Position numbers and translations under genes: made by a program. A stretch of 64,000 bases of DNA. It comes from VAZQ01 sp963702695. GTDB taxonomy: Bacteria > Pseudomonadota > Alphaproteobacteria > Rhizobiales > Xanthobacteraceae. The DNA lies in the NCBI GenBank assembly GCA_963702695.1, contig CAVPDS010000032.1, positions 186,001 to 250,000 of the forward strand. Direction: 5' to 3'. Below are positions 1-8,432 of this stretch, piece by piece. How positions within the stretch are numbered: the first letter of the stretch is position 1; each line of letters opens with the position of its first letter. The notes under the pieces were generated by a model that was given only the letters and a program-made list of their open reading frames with translations, was not told the origin of the DNA and made no database searches.

Positions 1-1227
1 ACGCCCGACCGCACGCTCGCCATCGCCTCGACCTCGCGCTTCTACGTGATGAACGAGAAGATCGCGATGGGCGACGGCCGCTACGACTCCGGCCGGCTGA
101 TGCAAGCGATCGAGCAGCGCTCGCGCGCGCGCCGCCTGCTCGACATGGAGGAGATCGCGCGCCGCACCGGCGCGATGCTGAACGCCGTGATGCTCGGCGT
201 GCTCGCCGGCAGCGACGCGCTGCCGATCCCCGCGGAAGCATTCGAGGCCGCGATCCGCGCCGACGGCAAGGCCGTCGAGTCCAACCTGCGCGGCTTCCGC
301 GCCGGCTTCGACGCGGCGCAGGAAGCTGGCCCGCGCCTTGCCGCCGGCGGAGAGCGTACGCAAGCCGGTACGTCCTTGCCCACCGACCTCGCGCGCGGGA
401 TCGAGCAAATGCCGGCAGTGGCCCGTGCCGTGATGGGCGAAGGTGCGCGCCGGCTCGCCGCCTATCAGGACCTGGCCTACGCGCAGCTCTATCTCGACCG
501 GCTGACAACGATTCGCGATGCGGATGCGCGGGCCCAAGCGAGCGGACGTTTGCTCAACGAGACCGCGCGCCATCTCGCGGTGCGCATGTCCTACGAGGAC
601 GTGATCCGCGTCGCGGAGGCGAAGATCGATCCTGCGCGCCGCGCGCGGATCGCGGCCGAGATGGCGATCAGACCGGGTGACCCGTTCAAGGTGCGCGAAT
701 TCCTCAAGCCCGGCATCGAGGAAATGTGCTCGATCCTGCCGCCGTCCGTGGCGCGGCGTGTTCGTGGGCTTGCGGATCGGCGCGGTTGGCTCGGCCGAGC
801 GCACTGGGGCATGCAAGTCAATAGCGCGTCGGTGTCAGGCTATCTGCGGTTCCGCGCGCTCGCAAAGCTTCACCGCTGGCGGCCGCGCAGCTACCGCTTC
901 CAGGAGGAGCAGCGCGCGATCGAAGCGTGGCTCGGCCGCATCTGCACCGCCGCCACCCTGTCCGCCGATCTTGCGCTTGAAATCGCGGAATGCGCGCGGC
1001 TCATCAAGGGCTACGGCGACACCTTGAAGCGTGGGACGACGAATTATCACTCGATCGAGACGCGTGTGATCGACCCCGCACTGGCCGGCGACATTCCGCC
1101 GGGCCAAGCGATCGATGCGATCGCGAGCGCCCGCACGGCGGCACTGGTCGATCCGGAAGGCGAGAGCCTTGCCAAATGCCTCGCCGATATCGCGGCGCAG
1201 TCTGCGCATCGCATCGCGGCGGAATAA
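1..1227 (+). CDS. iorB: Indolepyruvate oxidoreductase subunit beta family protein, 5' truncated by window edge
   Basis: The frame is open from the first base, so the gene begins upstream; 408 residues are visible. The first residues (TSRFYVMNEKIAMGDG) look like the end of a 2-oxoacid:acceptor oxidoreductase gamma-type domain. The remaining ~370 residues are a helical, Arg/Ala-rich extension like the C-terminal domain (DUF6537-type) of alphaproteobacterial IorB-like proteins. In the family, this subunit works with the thiamine-diphosphate subunit IorA to oxidise aryl-pyruvates such as indolepyruvate to the acyl-CoA, with ferredoxin as acceptor. The partner gene is not visible and would be expected just upstream. 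The assignment comes from recognising the sequence, without an alignment. Confidence 0.8.
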   Translation, partial: TPDRTLAIASTSRFYVMNEKIAMGDGRYDSGRLMQAIEQRSRARRLLDMEEIARRTGAMLNAVMLGVLAGSDALPIPAEAFEAAIRADGKAVESNLRGFRAGFDAAQEAGPRLAAGGERTQAGTSLPTDLARGIEQMPAVARAVMGEGARRLAAYQDLAYAQLYLDRLTTIRDADARAQASGRLLNETARHLAVRMSYEDVIRVAEAKIDPARRARIAAEMAIRPGDPFKVREFLKPGIEEMCSILPPSVARRVRGLADRRGWLGRAHWGMQVNSASVSGYLRFRALAKLHRWRPRSYRFQEEQRAIEAWLGRICTAATLSADLALEIAECARLIKGYGDTLKRGTTNYHSIETRVIDPALAGDIPPGQAIDAIASARTAALVDPEGESLAKCLADIAAQSAHRIAAE

Positions 1228-1260
1228 CCCACTCCCGTTGCGGGAGAGGGGGAGGGGCTC
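1228..1260. repeat. Partial intergenic palindromic repeat
   Basis: Between the convergent iorB and trpS genes lies a short C/G palindrome, CTCCCGTTGCGGGAG, followed by a G-rich run. It resembles one arm of the double-hairpin repeat seen in fuller copies near 17.7, 22.6, 40.8 and 41.2 kb. It could also act as a bidirectional terminator, though there is no T tract. Confidence 0.45.
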
Positions 1261-2293
1261 ATCGCCGCACGAAGCCGACGATGTCCTTCACCGCCTTCAT
1301 CGTTTCCGCGGCGAGCGCCTGCGCGCGCTCGGAACCGTCGGCGAGCACGGCGTCGATCGCGGCCGGATCGGCGATCAGGCGGCGCATCTCGGCGTTGATC
1401 GGCGAGATCTGGCTGACCAGGACGTCGACCATCGCGTTCTTGAAGGCCGAGAACTGCGCGCCGCCGAACTCTTTGAGAACTTCGGCCTTGGTCGTACCGC
1501 GCAGCGCTGCGAAAATGCCGATGAGATTGTCCGCCTCCGGCCGGTTCTCGAGCCCTTTCTCTTCCGACGGCAACGGCTCGGGGTCGGTCTTGGCGCGTCG
1601 TATCTTCAGCGCGATCGTATCGGCGTCGTCGGTGAGATTGATGCGTGATTGATCCGACGGCTCCGACTTCGACATTTTCCTGGTACCGTCGCGCAGCGAC
1701 ATCACGCGCGTCGCCGGCCCCTGGATCAGCGGTTCCGGCAACGGAAAGAACGCCTCGCCGAAGCTGTGCGCCTGGATCGACTCGCCGAAGTCATTGTTGA
1801 ACTTCTGCGCGATGTCGCGCGAGAGCTCCAGATGCTGCTTCTGGTCGTCGCCGACCGGCACGTGCGTTGCGCGGTAGACCAGAATGTCCGCCGCCATCAG
1901 CGCCGGATACGCGAACAACCCGACCGAGGCGTTCTCGCGGTCCTTGCCGGCCTTCTCCTTGAACTGGGTCATGCGGTTGAGCCAGCCCATGCGCGCCACG
2001 CAGTTGAACACCCAGGCGAGCTCGGCGTGCTCGGCGACCTGGCTCTGGTTGAATACGATATGTTTCTTCGGATCGATGCCGCAGGCGATGAACGCCGCCG
2101 TCACTTCGCGGATCGCGCGCGGCAATTCCTTTGGATCCTGCCACACCGTGATCGCGTGCATGTCGACGACGCAATAAATGCAGTCGTGACTGTCCTGCAG
2201 CTCCACGAACTTGACGAGGGCGCCGAGATAATTGCCGAGGTGCAGATTACCGGTCGGCTGAACGCCGGAAAACACGAGTGGTCTGAATGCCAT
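1259..2293 (-). CDS. trpS: Tryptophan--tRNA ligase
   Basis: Cytoplasmic class Ic aminoacyl-tRNA synthetase that charges tRNA-Trp with tryptophan using ATP. The protein has 344 residues, the usual bacterial size. The HIGH-type signature PTGNLHLGN is at residues 13-21 and the KMSKS loop at 206-210. The start chosen begins MAFRPLVFSG and is preceded by AAAGGAG at good spacing. An in-frame start 15 codons upstream would add residues that do not fit the family. It is convergent with iorB and divergent from the adenosine-kinase-like gene. Confidence 0.96.
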   Translation of the reverse strand: MAFRPLVFSGVQPTGNLHLGNYLGALVKFVELQDSHDCIYCVVDMHAITVWQDPKELPRAIREVTAAFIACGIDPKKHIVFNQSQVAEHAELAWVFNCVARMGWLNRMTQFKEKAGKDRENASVGLFAYPALMAADILVYRATHVPVGDDQKQHLELSRDIAQKFNNDFGESIQAHSFGEAFFPLPEPLIQGPATRVMSLRDGTRKMSKSEPSDQSRINLTDDADTIALKIRRAKTDPEPLPSEEKGLENRPEADNLIGIFAALRGTTKAEVLKEFGGAQFSAFKNAMVDVLVSQISPINAEMRRLIADPAAIDAVLADGSERAQALAAETMKAVKDIVGFVRR

Positions 2294-2378
2294 TGCGGCG
2301 CTCCTTTGATGCGGCGTCCATGCCATGCCGCAGCGCAACGGCGCAAGGGGCGCCGGGCTCGGGCGGGAGCCGGTGCGA

Positions 2379-2406
2379 TTGCCAGCGGGGATTCCGCCGT
2401 TATAGT
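2379..2406 (+). promoter_or_regulatory. Candidate sigma-70 promoter for the adenosine kinase-like gene
   Basis: TTGCCA, a 16-base spacer and TATAGT lie in the divergent trpS / adoK intergenic region, with the -10 box about 45 bases before the adoK start. Assigned by consensus only. Confidence 0.35.
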
Positions 2407-2450
2407 GCGCGCCGCACTTGCGCCCTTCCCTCTCACCTCACGCAAAATCC

Positions 2451-3449
2451 ATGACGACGACCCGCTTCGACGTTCTCGGCATCGGCAACGCCATCGTGGA
2501 TGTGCTCGCGCGCACCGAGGACGATTTCCTGATCAAGCAGGCGATGCACAAAGGCTCGATGCAGCTTATCGATGAAGCGCGCGCGGCCTCGCTCTACGAT
2601 GCGATGGGGCCGACGGTGGAGATTTCCGGCGGGTCCGCGGCCAACACTATCGTGGGGGTGGCGAGCCTCGGCGGGCGCGGCGCTTTTGTCGGCAAGGTCA
2701 GGGATGACGAATTCGGCCGCACCTTCCGCCACGATATCCGCGCCGCCGGCGTGGCGTTCGACACACCGCCCGCATCGCACGGCGCGGCGACCGGCCGCTG
2801 CTATGTCCTGGTCACGCCCGACGGCGAGCGGACGATGAATACCTATCTCGGCGCGGCGCAGGACCTGCATCCAGACGATATCGACGTGGAGGCGGTCGCC
2901 GCTGCGGAGATCACCTACCTGGAGGGCTATCTCTGGGACCCGCCGCACGCAAAAGAGGCGTTCCGCAAGGCCGCGGCCGCGGCGCACCAGGCCGAGCGGC
3001 TGGTGGCGCTGACGCTTTCGGACGCGTTCTGCGTCGATCGCTACCGCGCCGAGTTCCTGCACCTGATCAAGACCGGCACGGTCGACATTGTATTCGCCAA
3101 CGAACGGGAACTTCACAGCCTCTACCAGACCGCTGACTTCGACACCGCCGTCAACGCCATACGCACCGACGGGCGCCTTGCCGTGGTCACGCGCAGCGAA
3201 AAGGGTTGCCTGATCGTGACGCGCGAGGAGACCGAGGCCGTCCGCGCCTTCCCGGTAGAGAGGGTGGTCGATGCAACCGGGGCTGGCGACCTTTTCGCCG
3301 CGGGTTTCCTGGTCGGACTATCCCGCGGGGGCGGCTATCGCACCGCGGCGCAGCTCGGGTCGCTCGCTGCCGCCGAAGTGATCGGACATATCGGCGCCCG
3401 GCCGGAATCCTCGCTCAAGGCCCTGGCTGATGAAAATGGCCTCGGCTGA
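2451..3449 (+). CDS. PfkB-family carbohydrate kinase, adenosine kinase-like
   Basis: Ribokinase-fold kinase of 332 residues, probably phosphorylating adenosine or a related nucleoside or sugar with ATP. It starts MTTTRFDVLGIGNAIVDV, the usual first strand of the fold. The substrate-binding GG motif is around residue 60 (EISGGSAANT). The PfkB signature 2 with its catalytic Asp is DATGAGD at 274-280. Alphaproteobacterial proteins of this type are annotated as adenosine kinases, but substrate cannot be read from sequence alone, so no symbol is given. A longer in-frame start 11 codons upstream is less likely because it runs through the presumed leader. Confidence 0.9.
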   Translation: MTTTRFDVLGIGNAIVDVLARTEDDFLIKQAMHKGSMQLIDEARAASLYDAMGPTVEISGGSAANTIVGVASLGGRGAFVGKVRDDEFGRTFRHDIRAAGVAFDTPPASHGAATGRCYVLVTPDGERTMNTYLGAAQDLHPDDIDVEAVAAAEITYLEGYLWDPPHAKEAFRKAAAAAHQAERLVALTLSDAFCVDRYRAEFLHLIKTGTVDIVFANERELHSLYQTADFDTAVNAIRTDGRLAVVTRSEKGCLIVTREETEAVRAFPVERVVDATGAGDLFAAGFLVGLSRGGGYRTAAQLGSLAAAEVIGHIGARPESSLKALADENGLG

Positions 3450-3592
3450 GGTCGCGCACGTGATTGCCGCACGCGTTGTCCACAGGCAATCCCCAGGATT
3501 CTGGGACCCTTGTCGTTTTCCATTCAAACTAACGCATTACCTATGGGGCACCGGCTCGAAAGGGGGGCTCGGGCGTTTCGCAGGAGCTACCC

Positions 3593-3805
3593 ATGAGTGC
3601 CAAAATCTCTCGCCTCCCCAGCCGCTTCCCGATAGGTACCCGCTACGTCGTGGAAGGCCGCGATGGCCAGGTCCAGTCGCGCTATCTTGAGTTCCCCGAT
3701 GGCCGCCATGTCGACTTGCCGGCCGATCCGGTGGAACGGAGGACGGCTCGTGCAGGCGCCTCCAGCGGTCGCCGCCGCCATCGGGCCTCCGTCAGAAAAT
3801 TCTGA
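3593..3805 (+). CDS. Small conserved-looking hypothetical protein
   Basis: A 70-residue basic protein starting MSAKISRLPSRFPIGTRYVV, with AGGAG about 6 bases before the ATG. The core (VVEGR, then SRYLEFPDGRHVDLP) resembles small uncharacterised proteins of Rhizobiales as I remember them. The last 20 residues are Arg/Ser-rich and low in complexity. No transmembrane segment or known motif is seen. It stands alone on the plus strand between adoK and a candidate small RNA. Function unknown. Confidence 0.6.
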   Translation: MSAKISRLPSRFPIGTRYVVEGRDGQVQSRYLEFPDGRHVDLPADPVERRTARAGASSGRRRHRASVRKF

Positions 3806-3858
3806 AAAGAATTTTGATTTGCGTTGGAACGACTCGGCGTCGGACCAGTTGGATACAG

Positions 3859-3945
3859 GACGTCGGGTGGTGTGCCCCCCAGCCCCCCAACCCCTCACCC
3901 ATCCGGCGACGGACCCTGGGCCTTCGGGTACCGGGGTCTTCTTTT
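3859..3945 (+). ncRNA. Candidate small RNA with C-rich loop and intrinsic terminator
   Basis: Two consecutive hairpins are visible. In the first, CGTCGGGTGG (3861-3870) pairs with CCATCC...CGACG (3899-3911), leaving a 28-base loop with two runs of six C separated by AG. In the second, GACCCTGG pairs with CCGGGGTC around a TTCG tetraloop (about 3913-3938), followed by TTCTTTT, a typical intrinsic terminator. The 5' end is not defined. A C-rich loop that could bind Shine-Dalgarno G runs is a feature of several alphaproteobacterial trans-acting small RNAs. It could instead be the terminated 3' UTR of the preceding small gene. Confidence 0.4.
3912..3945 (+). terminator. Intrinsic terminator with TTCG tetraloop
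   Basis: GC-rich stem closed by TTCG and followed by TTCTTTT. It ends plus-strand transcription before the opposing 64-residue gene. Confidence 0.6.
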
Positions 3946-4038
3946 ATCGAAAATAGCTCGCGAAATTAGCAGCGCCGGTGCCGGAGTACCGGTTCGCGCG
4001 GCCGGGATGGCGGCCGCGCGACGTTATGTGCCCGGGCT

Positions 4039-4233
4039 TCAATACAGCCCAGCCTGTGACGTGGCCGGCAAGTCGTGAGCGGCGACCATGAGGTCGAACG
4101 GGTTCACGGAGGCAGGGGCGGAGATTGCTACCCCAACGGGCTCCGAAGCCAGGTTCCGCGACGGAACCGCTGCCCAAGCAACGGCAATCAGTGTGATGAT
4201 TGCGGTCATGCCCCATATGATAAGCCGGCTCAT
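4039..4233 (-). CDS. Small membrane-anchored hypothetical protein
   Basis: A 64-residue protein: N-terminal hydrophobic segment (residues about 4-23, MSRLIIWGMTAIITLIAVAW), then a short exported tail containing PFDLMVAAHDLP. A tail of this kind recurs in small uncharacterised Rhizobiales proteins as I recall. GGAGGG lies just upstream of the ATG. The first segment could be a signal anchor or an uncleaved signal peptide. Function unknown. Confidence 0.6.
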   Translation of the reverse strand: MSRLIIWGMTAIITLIAVAWAAVPSRNLASEPVGVAISAPASVNPFDLMVAAHDLPATSQAGLY

Positions 4234-4376
4234 GGAACCCTCCGATCTCTAACGGGGGCGATCAATCGCCCCTGAAGAGTTGGACGGACGCCGCCGCGGA
4301 TGGGTTCACCAAAAATTTGGCAGCGCGGGCTTGGCCCGGCCTCGGCTGCGATCCGATCGTCAAACGATAGGTTCCC

Positions 4377-6035
4377 TCAGGCGATGGCTTGGCTCGTTCC
4401 GGATTTCGGCTGAACGCCGAGTTCCCGCAGCGCGGCTTCGAATTCCGCCATCCCGTCCCGGGTGGACAGGTCTTTGTATTGCAGTTGCGGCAGCCGCATG
4501 TGAATCCGGGATGGATCGCCGACCGGCTCCAATAATACCGGCAGCACCCAACGGCGCGGCTTTTCATCCTCCTTGTTGAAGGCATAGAAAACTTCGTCGC
4601 GAACCATCTTGGAGTCGAACGCGTCCTTCGAGAGCACCAACAGGAAATAGTCGCTCGCGAGAATGGCCTTCTGGATCTCCTCGACCCACTCGTTGCCGTG
4701 CGGGATCGAATGCTCCGCCAGAAAATAATCGAACCCATATTTGTCGAGCCTGGGAACGATCAGCTCCTTGATGCGGTCGACGTCCCGGTGGGAATGGCAG
4801 ATGAAGAACTTGCCCTGCTTCTTGGCCGAGCGCGGACCGCGCAGGTTGTAGACGAGGAATTTCGAGCCGGTCGAGCTGATCTGGATCGACTCCGGCGCAC
4901 TCGCCTCGTTCACCAGCTCCTGAACCTCGTGATAGGTGGGCCCGTCGCAGAGAATGCGCTTGCCGCTGCGCGCGTTGCGCTCGAGCAGGGCTGCGCGATT
5001 CACGGCGCCGCCGATGATGGTGAATTCGCTGAACTTGTCGTCGCCGATCGCGCCGATGGTTACTTCGTCGGAGGCGATGCCGACGCCAATGTCGAGGAAG
5101 CCAAGGTCCTCGGGCAGGCGCTTCTGCCAGCTCTCGCGCAGCGGGACAAAGCTTTCGGTCATCACAAAGGCTGAGTTCACGGCGCGCACCGGCGCGTCGT
5201 CGCCGCGAAATACCGCCAGCAACCCGTCGCCGAGAAACTTGTTGACGATGCCGCCATGTGAAAGCACGGCGTCCGCCAGCAACGCGAAGAATTGCCGCAG
5301 GTAGCCCTGGATGCGCGTGGGATTGTTGCCGACCACCTGACAGAAGCCGGTGAAGCCGCGCATGTCGGCGAACAGGATCGTCGCTTGTTCGACCAGCGGC
5401 TTGGTGTTCTCGCCGGTTACCAGCCCGACCAGTTCCTTGCGGGTATCGGCCGTCGCATAGAGTCCGCTGCTCGCGAGCATGCGCTCAAACAGGAGTGCGT
5501 TGCGTATCGCGATCGTCGCCTGGCTCGCCAACCGCTGCGTGAGTTGAAGATCGATCTGATCGTAGTGCTGCGGGCCTTGCGGTCCCTCTTTGTTGAGCAG
5601 CTGCAGGACCCCGTAGCAGGTGTCCGCATAAACGAGCGGCACGCAAACCATCGAATGAGTGACGAAGTGGGTTTTTTCGTCGACGGTCTTGTAATGATCC
5701 TTCAAATCATTCTCGACCAGGGACAGGCGGCTTGAAAACACGGTGCCGGCCTTGCCCTTGCCGGCCGGGATTCTGATTTTCTTCGCCTCGGCAGCCGTCG
5801 GCCCGGTCGCGGCGGCAAAGTAGAGGTCGTCGCGCTTGGTATCGTGGAGGATGACCGAGCCGGCCTGCGAGGCGGTGAGCTCCTGACCGATCGCCAGGAT
5901 GTGCTCGAGCACTTCGTCAAGCGACTGTGTGGAGGTCAGCCGGTCGACGGCATTCAGCAGGGCCAGAAGCTGTGGCGCTTCGAGGTGGGACTGGCTTTCC
6001 TGGTCCATCGCTCGCCCGTTCGTCGATCGTTCCAT
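4377..6035 (-). CDS. GAF - class III nucleotide cyclase - TIR domain protein
   Basis: A soluble 552-residue three-domain protein. GAF domain about 37-185, ending with LQLLNKEGP. Class III cyclase about 215-400: metal-binding Asp224 (LFADMRGFT) and Asp270 (KFLGDGLLAVF), purine-contact Lys266 and Thr339, and Asn346. The position of the transition-state Arg, four residues after that Asn, is Leu350, with an Arg at +1 instead. TIR domain about 408-530: it begins KFFICHSHRDVD and carries a Glu (481, in SKMVRDEVFYAF) at the position of the NADase catalytic Glu. The GAF domain presumably senses a ligand, the cyclase would make a cyclic nucleotide and the TIR would cleave NAD or bind partners; all three roles are inferred. 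A second start at residue 10 is possible. It lies downstream of proB with a 93-base gap. Confidence 0.88.
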   Translation of the reverse strand: MERSTNGRAMDQESQSHLEAPQLLALLNAVDRLTSTQSLDEVLEHILAIGQELTASQAGSVILHDTKRDDLYFAAATGPTAAEAKKIRIPAGKGKAGTVFSSRLSLVENDLKDHYKTVDEKTHFVTHSMVCVPLVYADTCYGVLQLLNKEGPQGPQHYDQIDLQLTQRLASQATIAIRNALLFERMLASSGLYATADTRKELVGLVTGENTKPLVEQATILFADMRGFTGFCQVVGNNPTRIQGYLRQFFALLADAVLSHGGIVNKFLGDGLLAVFRGDDAPVRAVNSAFVMTESFVPLRESWQKRLPEDLGFLDIGVGIASDEVTIGAIGDDKFSEFTIIGGAVNRAALLERNARSGKRILCDGPTYHEVQELVNEASAPESIQISSTGSKFLVYNLRGPRSAKKQGKFFICHSHRDVDRIKELIVPRLDKYGFDYFLAEHSIPHGNEWVEEIQKAILASDYFLLVLSKDAFDSKMVRDEVFYAFNKEDEKPRRWVLPVLLEPVGDPSRIHMRLPQLQYKDLSTRDGMAEFEAALRELGVQPKSGTSQAIA

Positions 6036-6128
6036 CTTATCGAGGCAGGAAGCGGCGTGCCAAGCGCGCTGACGTGGCCGCCCGCGACCGGCGTGGGCAT
6101 GAGGGCGAAAAAAGCCGCACCGTTGGCG

Positions 6129-7259
6129 TCAGTGCCCGCCGACCACGAGATGGTCCCGATGCACCATTTCGGCACGGCCGCCGAACCCGAGGATCGACAG
6201 AATATCGGCCGAAGAACGGCCTTTGATTTTTTCCGCGTCCTCGGCGTCGTAGGCGACCAGCCCGCGGCCGACTTCGGCGCCGTCCGGCCCCCGTATCACC
6301 ACCGCGTCACCGCGGGTGAATACGCCCTCGACCTTGATGACGCCCGCAGGCAGGAGGCTCTTGCCGGTCTTGAGCGCGCGGACCGCGCCGGCGTCGATGA
6401 TGAGCACGCCCTTGGGCTCCAGCGATCCGGCGATCCATTTCTTCCGCGCTGTCACCGGGTTGGCCGGCGTCAGGAACCAGGTGCAGCGCGCGCCGGCGGC
6501 GATCGCCGCCAGCGGATGGGCGACGTGACCGGAGGCGATGACCATGTGGGTACCGCCATGGGTCGCGATCTTGCCGGCTTCGATCTTGGTCTGCATGCCG
6601 CCGCGCGACAGTTCGGAGCCCGCGGCACCGGCCATGGCCTCGATCGCGGGCGTGATGCGTTCGACCACGGGCACCAGCTTGGCGTCCTTGTTCGCGCCCG
6701 GAGGGGCGTCGTAGAGGCCGTCGATATCCGACAGCAGCACCAGCAGGTCGGCGCCCGCCATGGTAGCCACACGAGCTGCCAGGCGGTCGTTGTCGCCGTA
6801 GCGAATTTCGGTGGTGGCGACGGTGTCGTTCTCGTTGATCACCGGGATCGCGCGCCATTCCAGCAGCCGCGCGATCGTGGAGCGCGCGTTGAGGTAGCGG
6901 CGACGCTCCTCGGTGTCCTGCAACGTCACCAGCACCTGGCCGGCGGTGATGCCGCGTTCACCGAGCACCCCCGACCAGGTACGTGCAAGCGCGATCTGAC
7001 CGACGGCGGCGGCGGCCTGGCTGTCTTCGAGCTTGAGCGGTCCGCGCGGCAGGCGCAGCACCGCGCGCCCGAGTGCGATCGCGCCGGAGGAGACGACCAG
7101 TAGGTCGCGCCGCTCGCGGTGCAGCTTGGCGAGATCATCCGCCAGCGCGGCGAGCCAATCCTCTTTCACGCAGCCCGCTTCCGCGTCGACGATCAGCGAG
7201 GAGCCGACTTTCACTACCACGCGGCGGAAATCGGACAGGGCGGGAATTGTCGAGGACAT
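6129..7259 (-). CDS. proB: Glutamate 5-kinase
   Basis: First enzyme of proline synthesis: ATP-dependent phosphorylation of glutamate to glutamyl 5-phosphate in the cytoplasm. 376 residues, the size of ProB with a C-terminal PUA domain. The amino-acid-kinase fold starts RRVVVKVGSSLI near residue 12. Other family motifs are VVSSGAIALG and NENDTVATTEI. The PUA domain occupies roughly the last 95 residues (TRGDAVVIRGPDGAEVGRG). It follows obgE in the same direction, as is usual in Rhizobiales, separated by about 135 bases. Confidence 0.96.
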   Translation of the reverse strand: MSSTIPALSDFRRVVVKVGSSLIVDAEAGCVKEDWLAALADDLAKLHRERRDLLVVSSGAIALGRAVLRLPRGPLKLEDSQAAAAVGQIALARTWSGVLGERGITAGQVLVTLQDTEERRRYLNARSTIARLLEWRAIPVINENDTVATTEIRYGDNDRLAARVATMAGADLLVLLSDIDGLYDAPPGANKDAKLVPVVERITPAIEAMAGAAGSELSRGGMQTKIEAGKIATHGGTHMVIASGHVAHPLAAIAAGARCTWFLTPANPVTARKKWIAGSLEPKGVLIIDAGAVRALKTGKSLLPAGVIKVEGVFTRGDAVVIRGPDGAEVGRGLVAYDAEDAEKIKGRSSADILSILGFGGRAEMVHRDHLVVGGH

Positions 7260-7394
7260 GAGTGAACCGGCATCAACGCGACAACCATTGCCGCGCCGAA
7301 ACGTTGTTTAGCATGGGTTTTTGCGGCTGTGCCAAGACGCTCTGCGCCGCCGCGCCTGCTTAGAAAATCGGGGAACACGAAATACCGGCCAGGA

Positions 7395-8432
7395 TCAGGG
7401 CTGCCAAACCGACGCTGCCGTGTGGATGGGCCGGCTCTTGACGCGCGCCTCTCCAATCACCTTGAGCAAGGCGCGCAGAATTTCCGGAACGCCGTCGCCG
7501 GTGGCGGCGGAAACGATCAATGGCGTCTTCTTCGCGGCGCGCTTGAGCCGCGCGACCTGCTGCTTACGCTGCTCCGGCGTGAGCGCATCGGCCTTGTTGA
7601 GCGCGACGATCTCGGCCTTGTCGGCGAGATCGTGCCCATAAGCTTCGAGCTCGGCGCGCACGGTCTTGTAGGCCTCCCCCGCGTGCTCGCCGGTACCGTC
7701 GATGAGATGGAGGAGCACGCGGCAGCGCTCGGCGTGCCCGAGGAAGCGGTCCCCGAGGCCGGTGCCCTCATGCGCGCCTTCGATCAGTCCCGGGAGATCG
7801 GCGAGCACGAATTCACGGCCGTCGATCTCCACCACGCCAAGCTGCGGATGCAGCGTGGTGAAGGGATAGTCCGCGATCTTTGGCCGCGCGGCGCTTACCC
7901 CCGCAAGGAACGTCGATTTCCCGGCGTTCGGAAGCCCGACGATCCCAGCATCCGCGATCAGCTTGAGGCGAAGCCGGATGGCGCGCTCTTCGCCCGGCTG
8001 GCCGGGATTGGCGTGCCGCGGCGCCCGGTTGGTCGAGCTTTTGAAATGGGCATTGCCGAACCCGCCATTACCGCCCTTCGCCAGCACCGCGCGCTGGCCG
8101 ACTTCGGCGAGATCGGCGAGCAGGGTTTCGCCATCCTCCTCGTAGATCTGAGTGCCGGCCGGCACTTTCATCACGATATCTGCGCCGTTGGCGCCGTGCC
8201 GGTCCTTGCCCATGCCGCCACCGCCAGTCTTGGCGCGGAAATGCTGCTGGTAGCGGTAATCAATGAGGGTATTGAGGCCGTCGACCGCCTCGGCGATCAC
8301 ATCGCCGCCACAACCGCCATCGCCGCCGCTCGGTCCGCCGAATTCGATGAATTTTTCGCGGCGGAAGGCTACGCAGCCGTTACCACCGTCGCCCGAGCGG
8401 ATGTAGACCTTGGCTTCGTCGAGGAATTTCAT
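7395..8432 (-). CDS. obgE: GTPase Obg / CgtA
   Basis: Essential GTPase associated with the 50S ribosomal subunit and growth control. 345 residues. The Gly-rich Obg domain runs from residue 1 to about 160 (MKFLDEAKVYIRSGDGG). The G domain has the P-loop GLPNAGKST at 166-174, switch I DYPFTT at 188-193, DLPG at 212-215 and NKAD near 286. There is no long C-terminal OCT domain. The ATG was chosen because it starts exactly at the conserved MKFLDEAK and follows GCAGGA. In relatives obgE sits close behind rplU-rpmA; here about 3 kb of opposite-strand genes lies between. Confidence 0.96.
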   Translation of the reverse strand: MKFLDEAKVYIRSGDGGNGCVAFRREKFIEFGGPSGGDGGCGGDVIAEAVDGLNTLIDYRYQQHFRAKTGGGGMGKDRHGANGADIVMKVPAGTQIYEEDGETLLADLAEVGQRAVLAKGGNGGFGNAHFKSSTNRAPRHANPGQPGEERAIRLRLKLIADAGIVGLPNAGKSTFLAGVSAARPKIADYPFTTLHPQLGVVEIDGREFVLADLPGLIEGAHEGTGLGDRFLGHAERCRVLLHLIDGTGEHAGEAYKTVRAELEAYGHDLADKAEIVALNKADALTPEQRKQQVARLKRAAKKTPLIVSAATGDGVPEILRALLKVIGEARVKSRPIHTAASVWQP

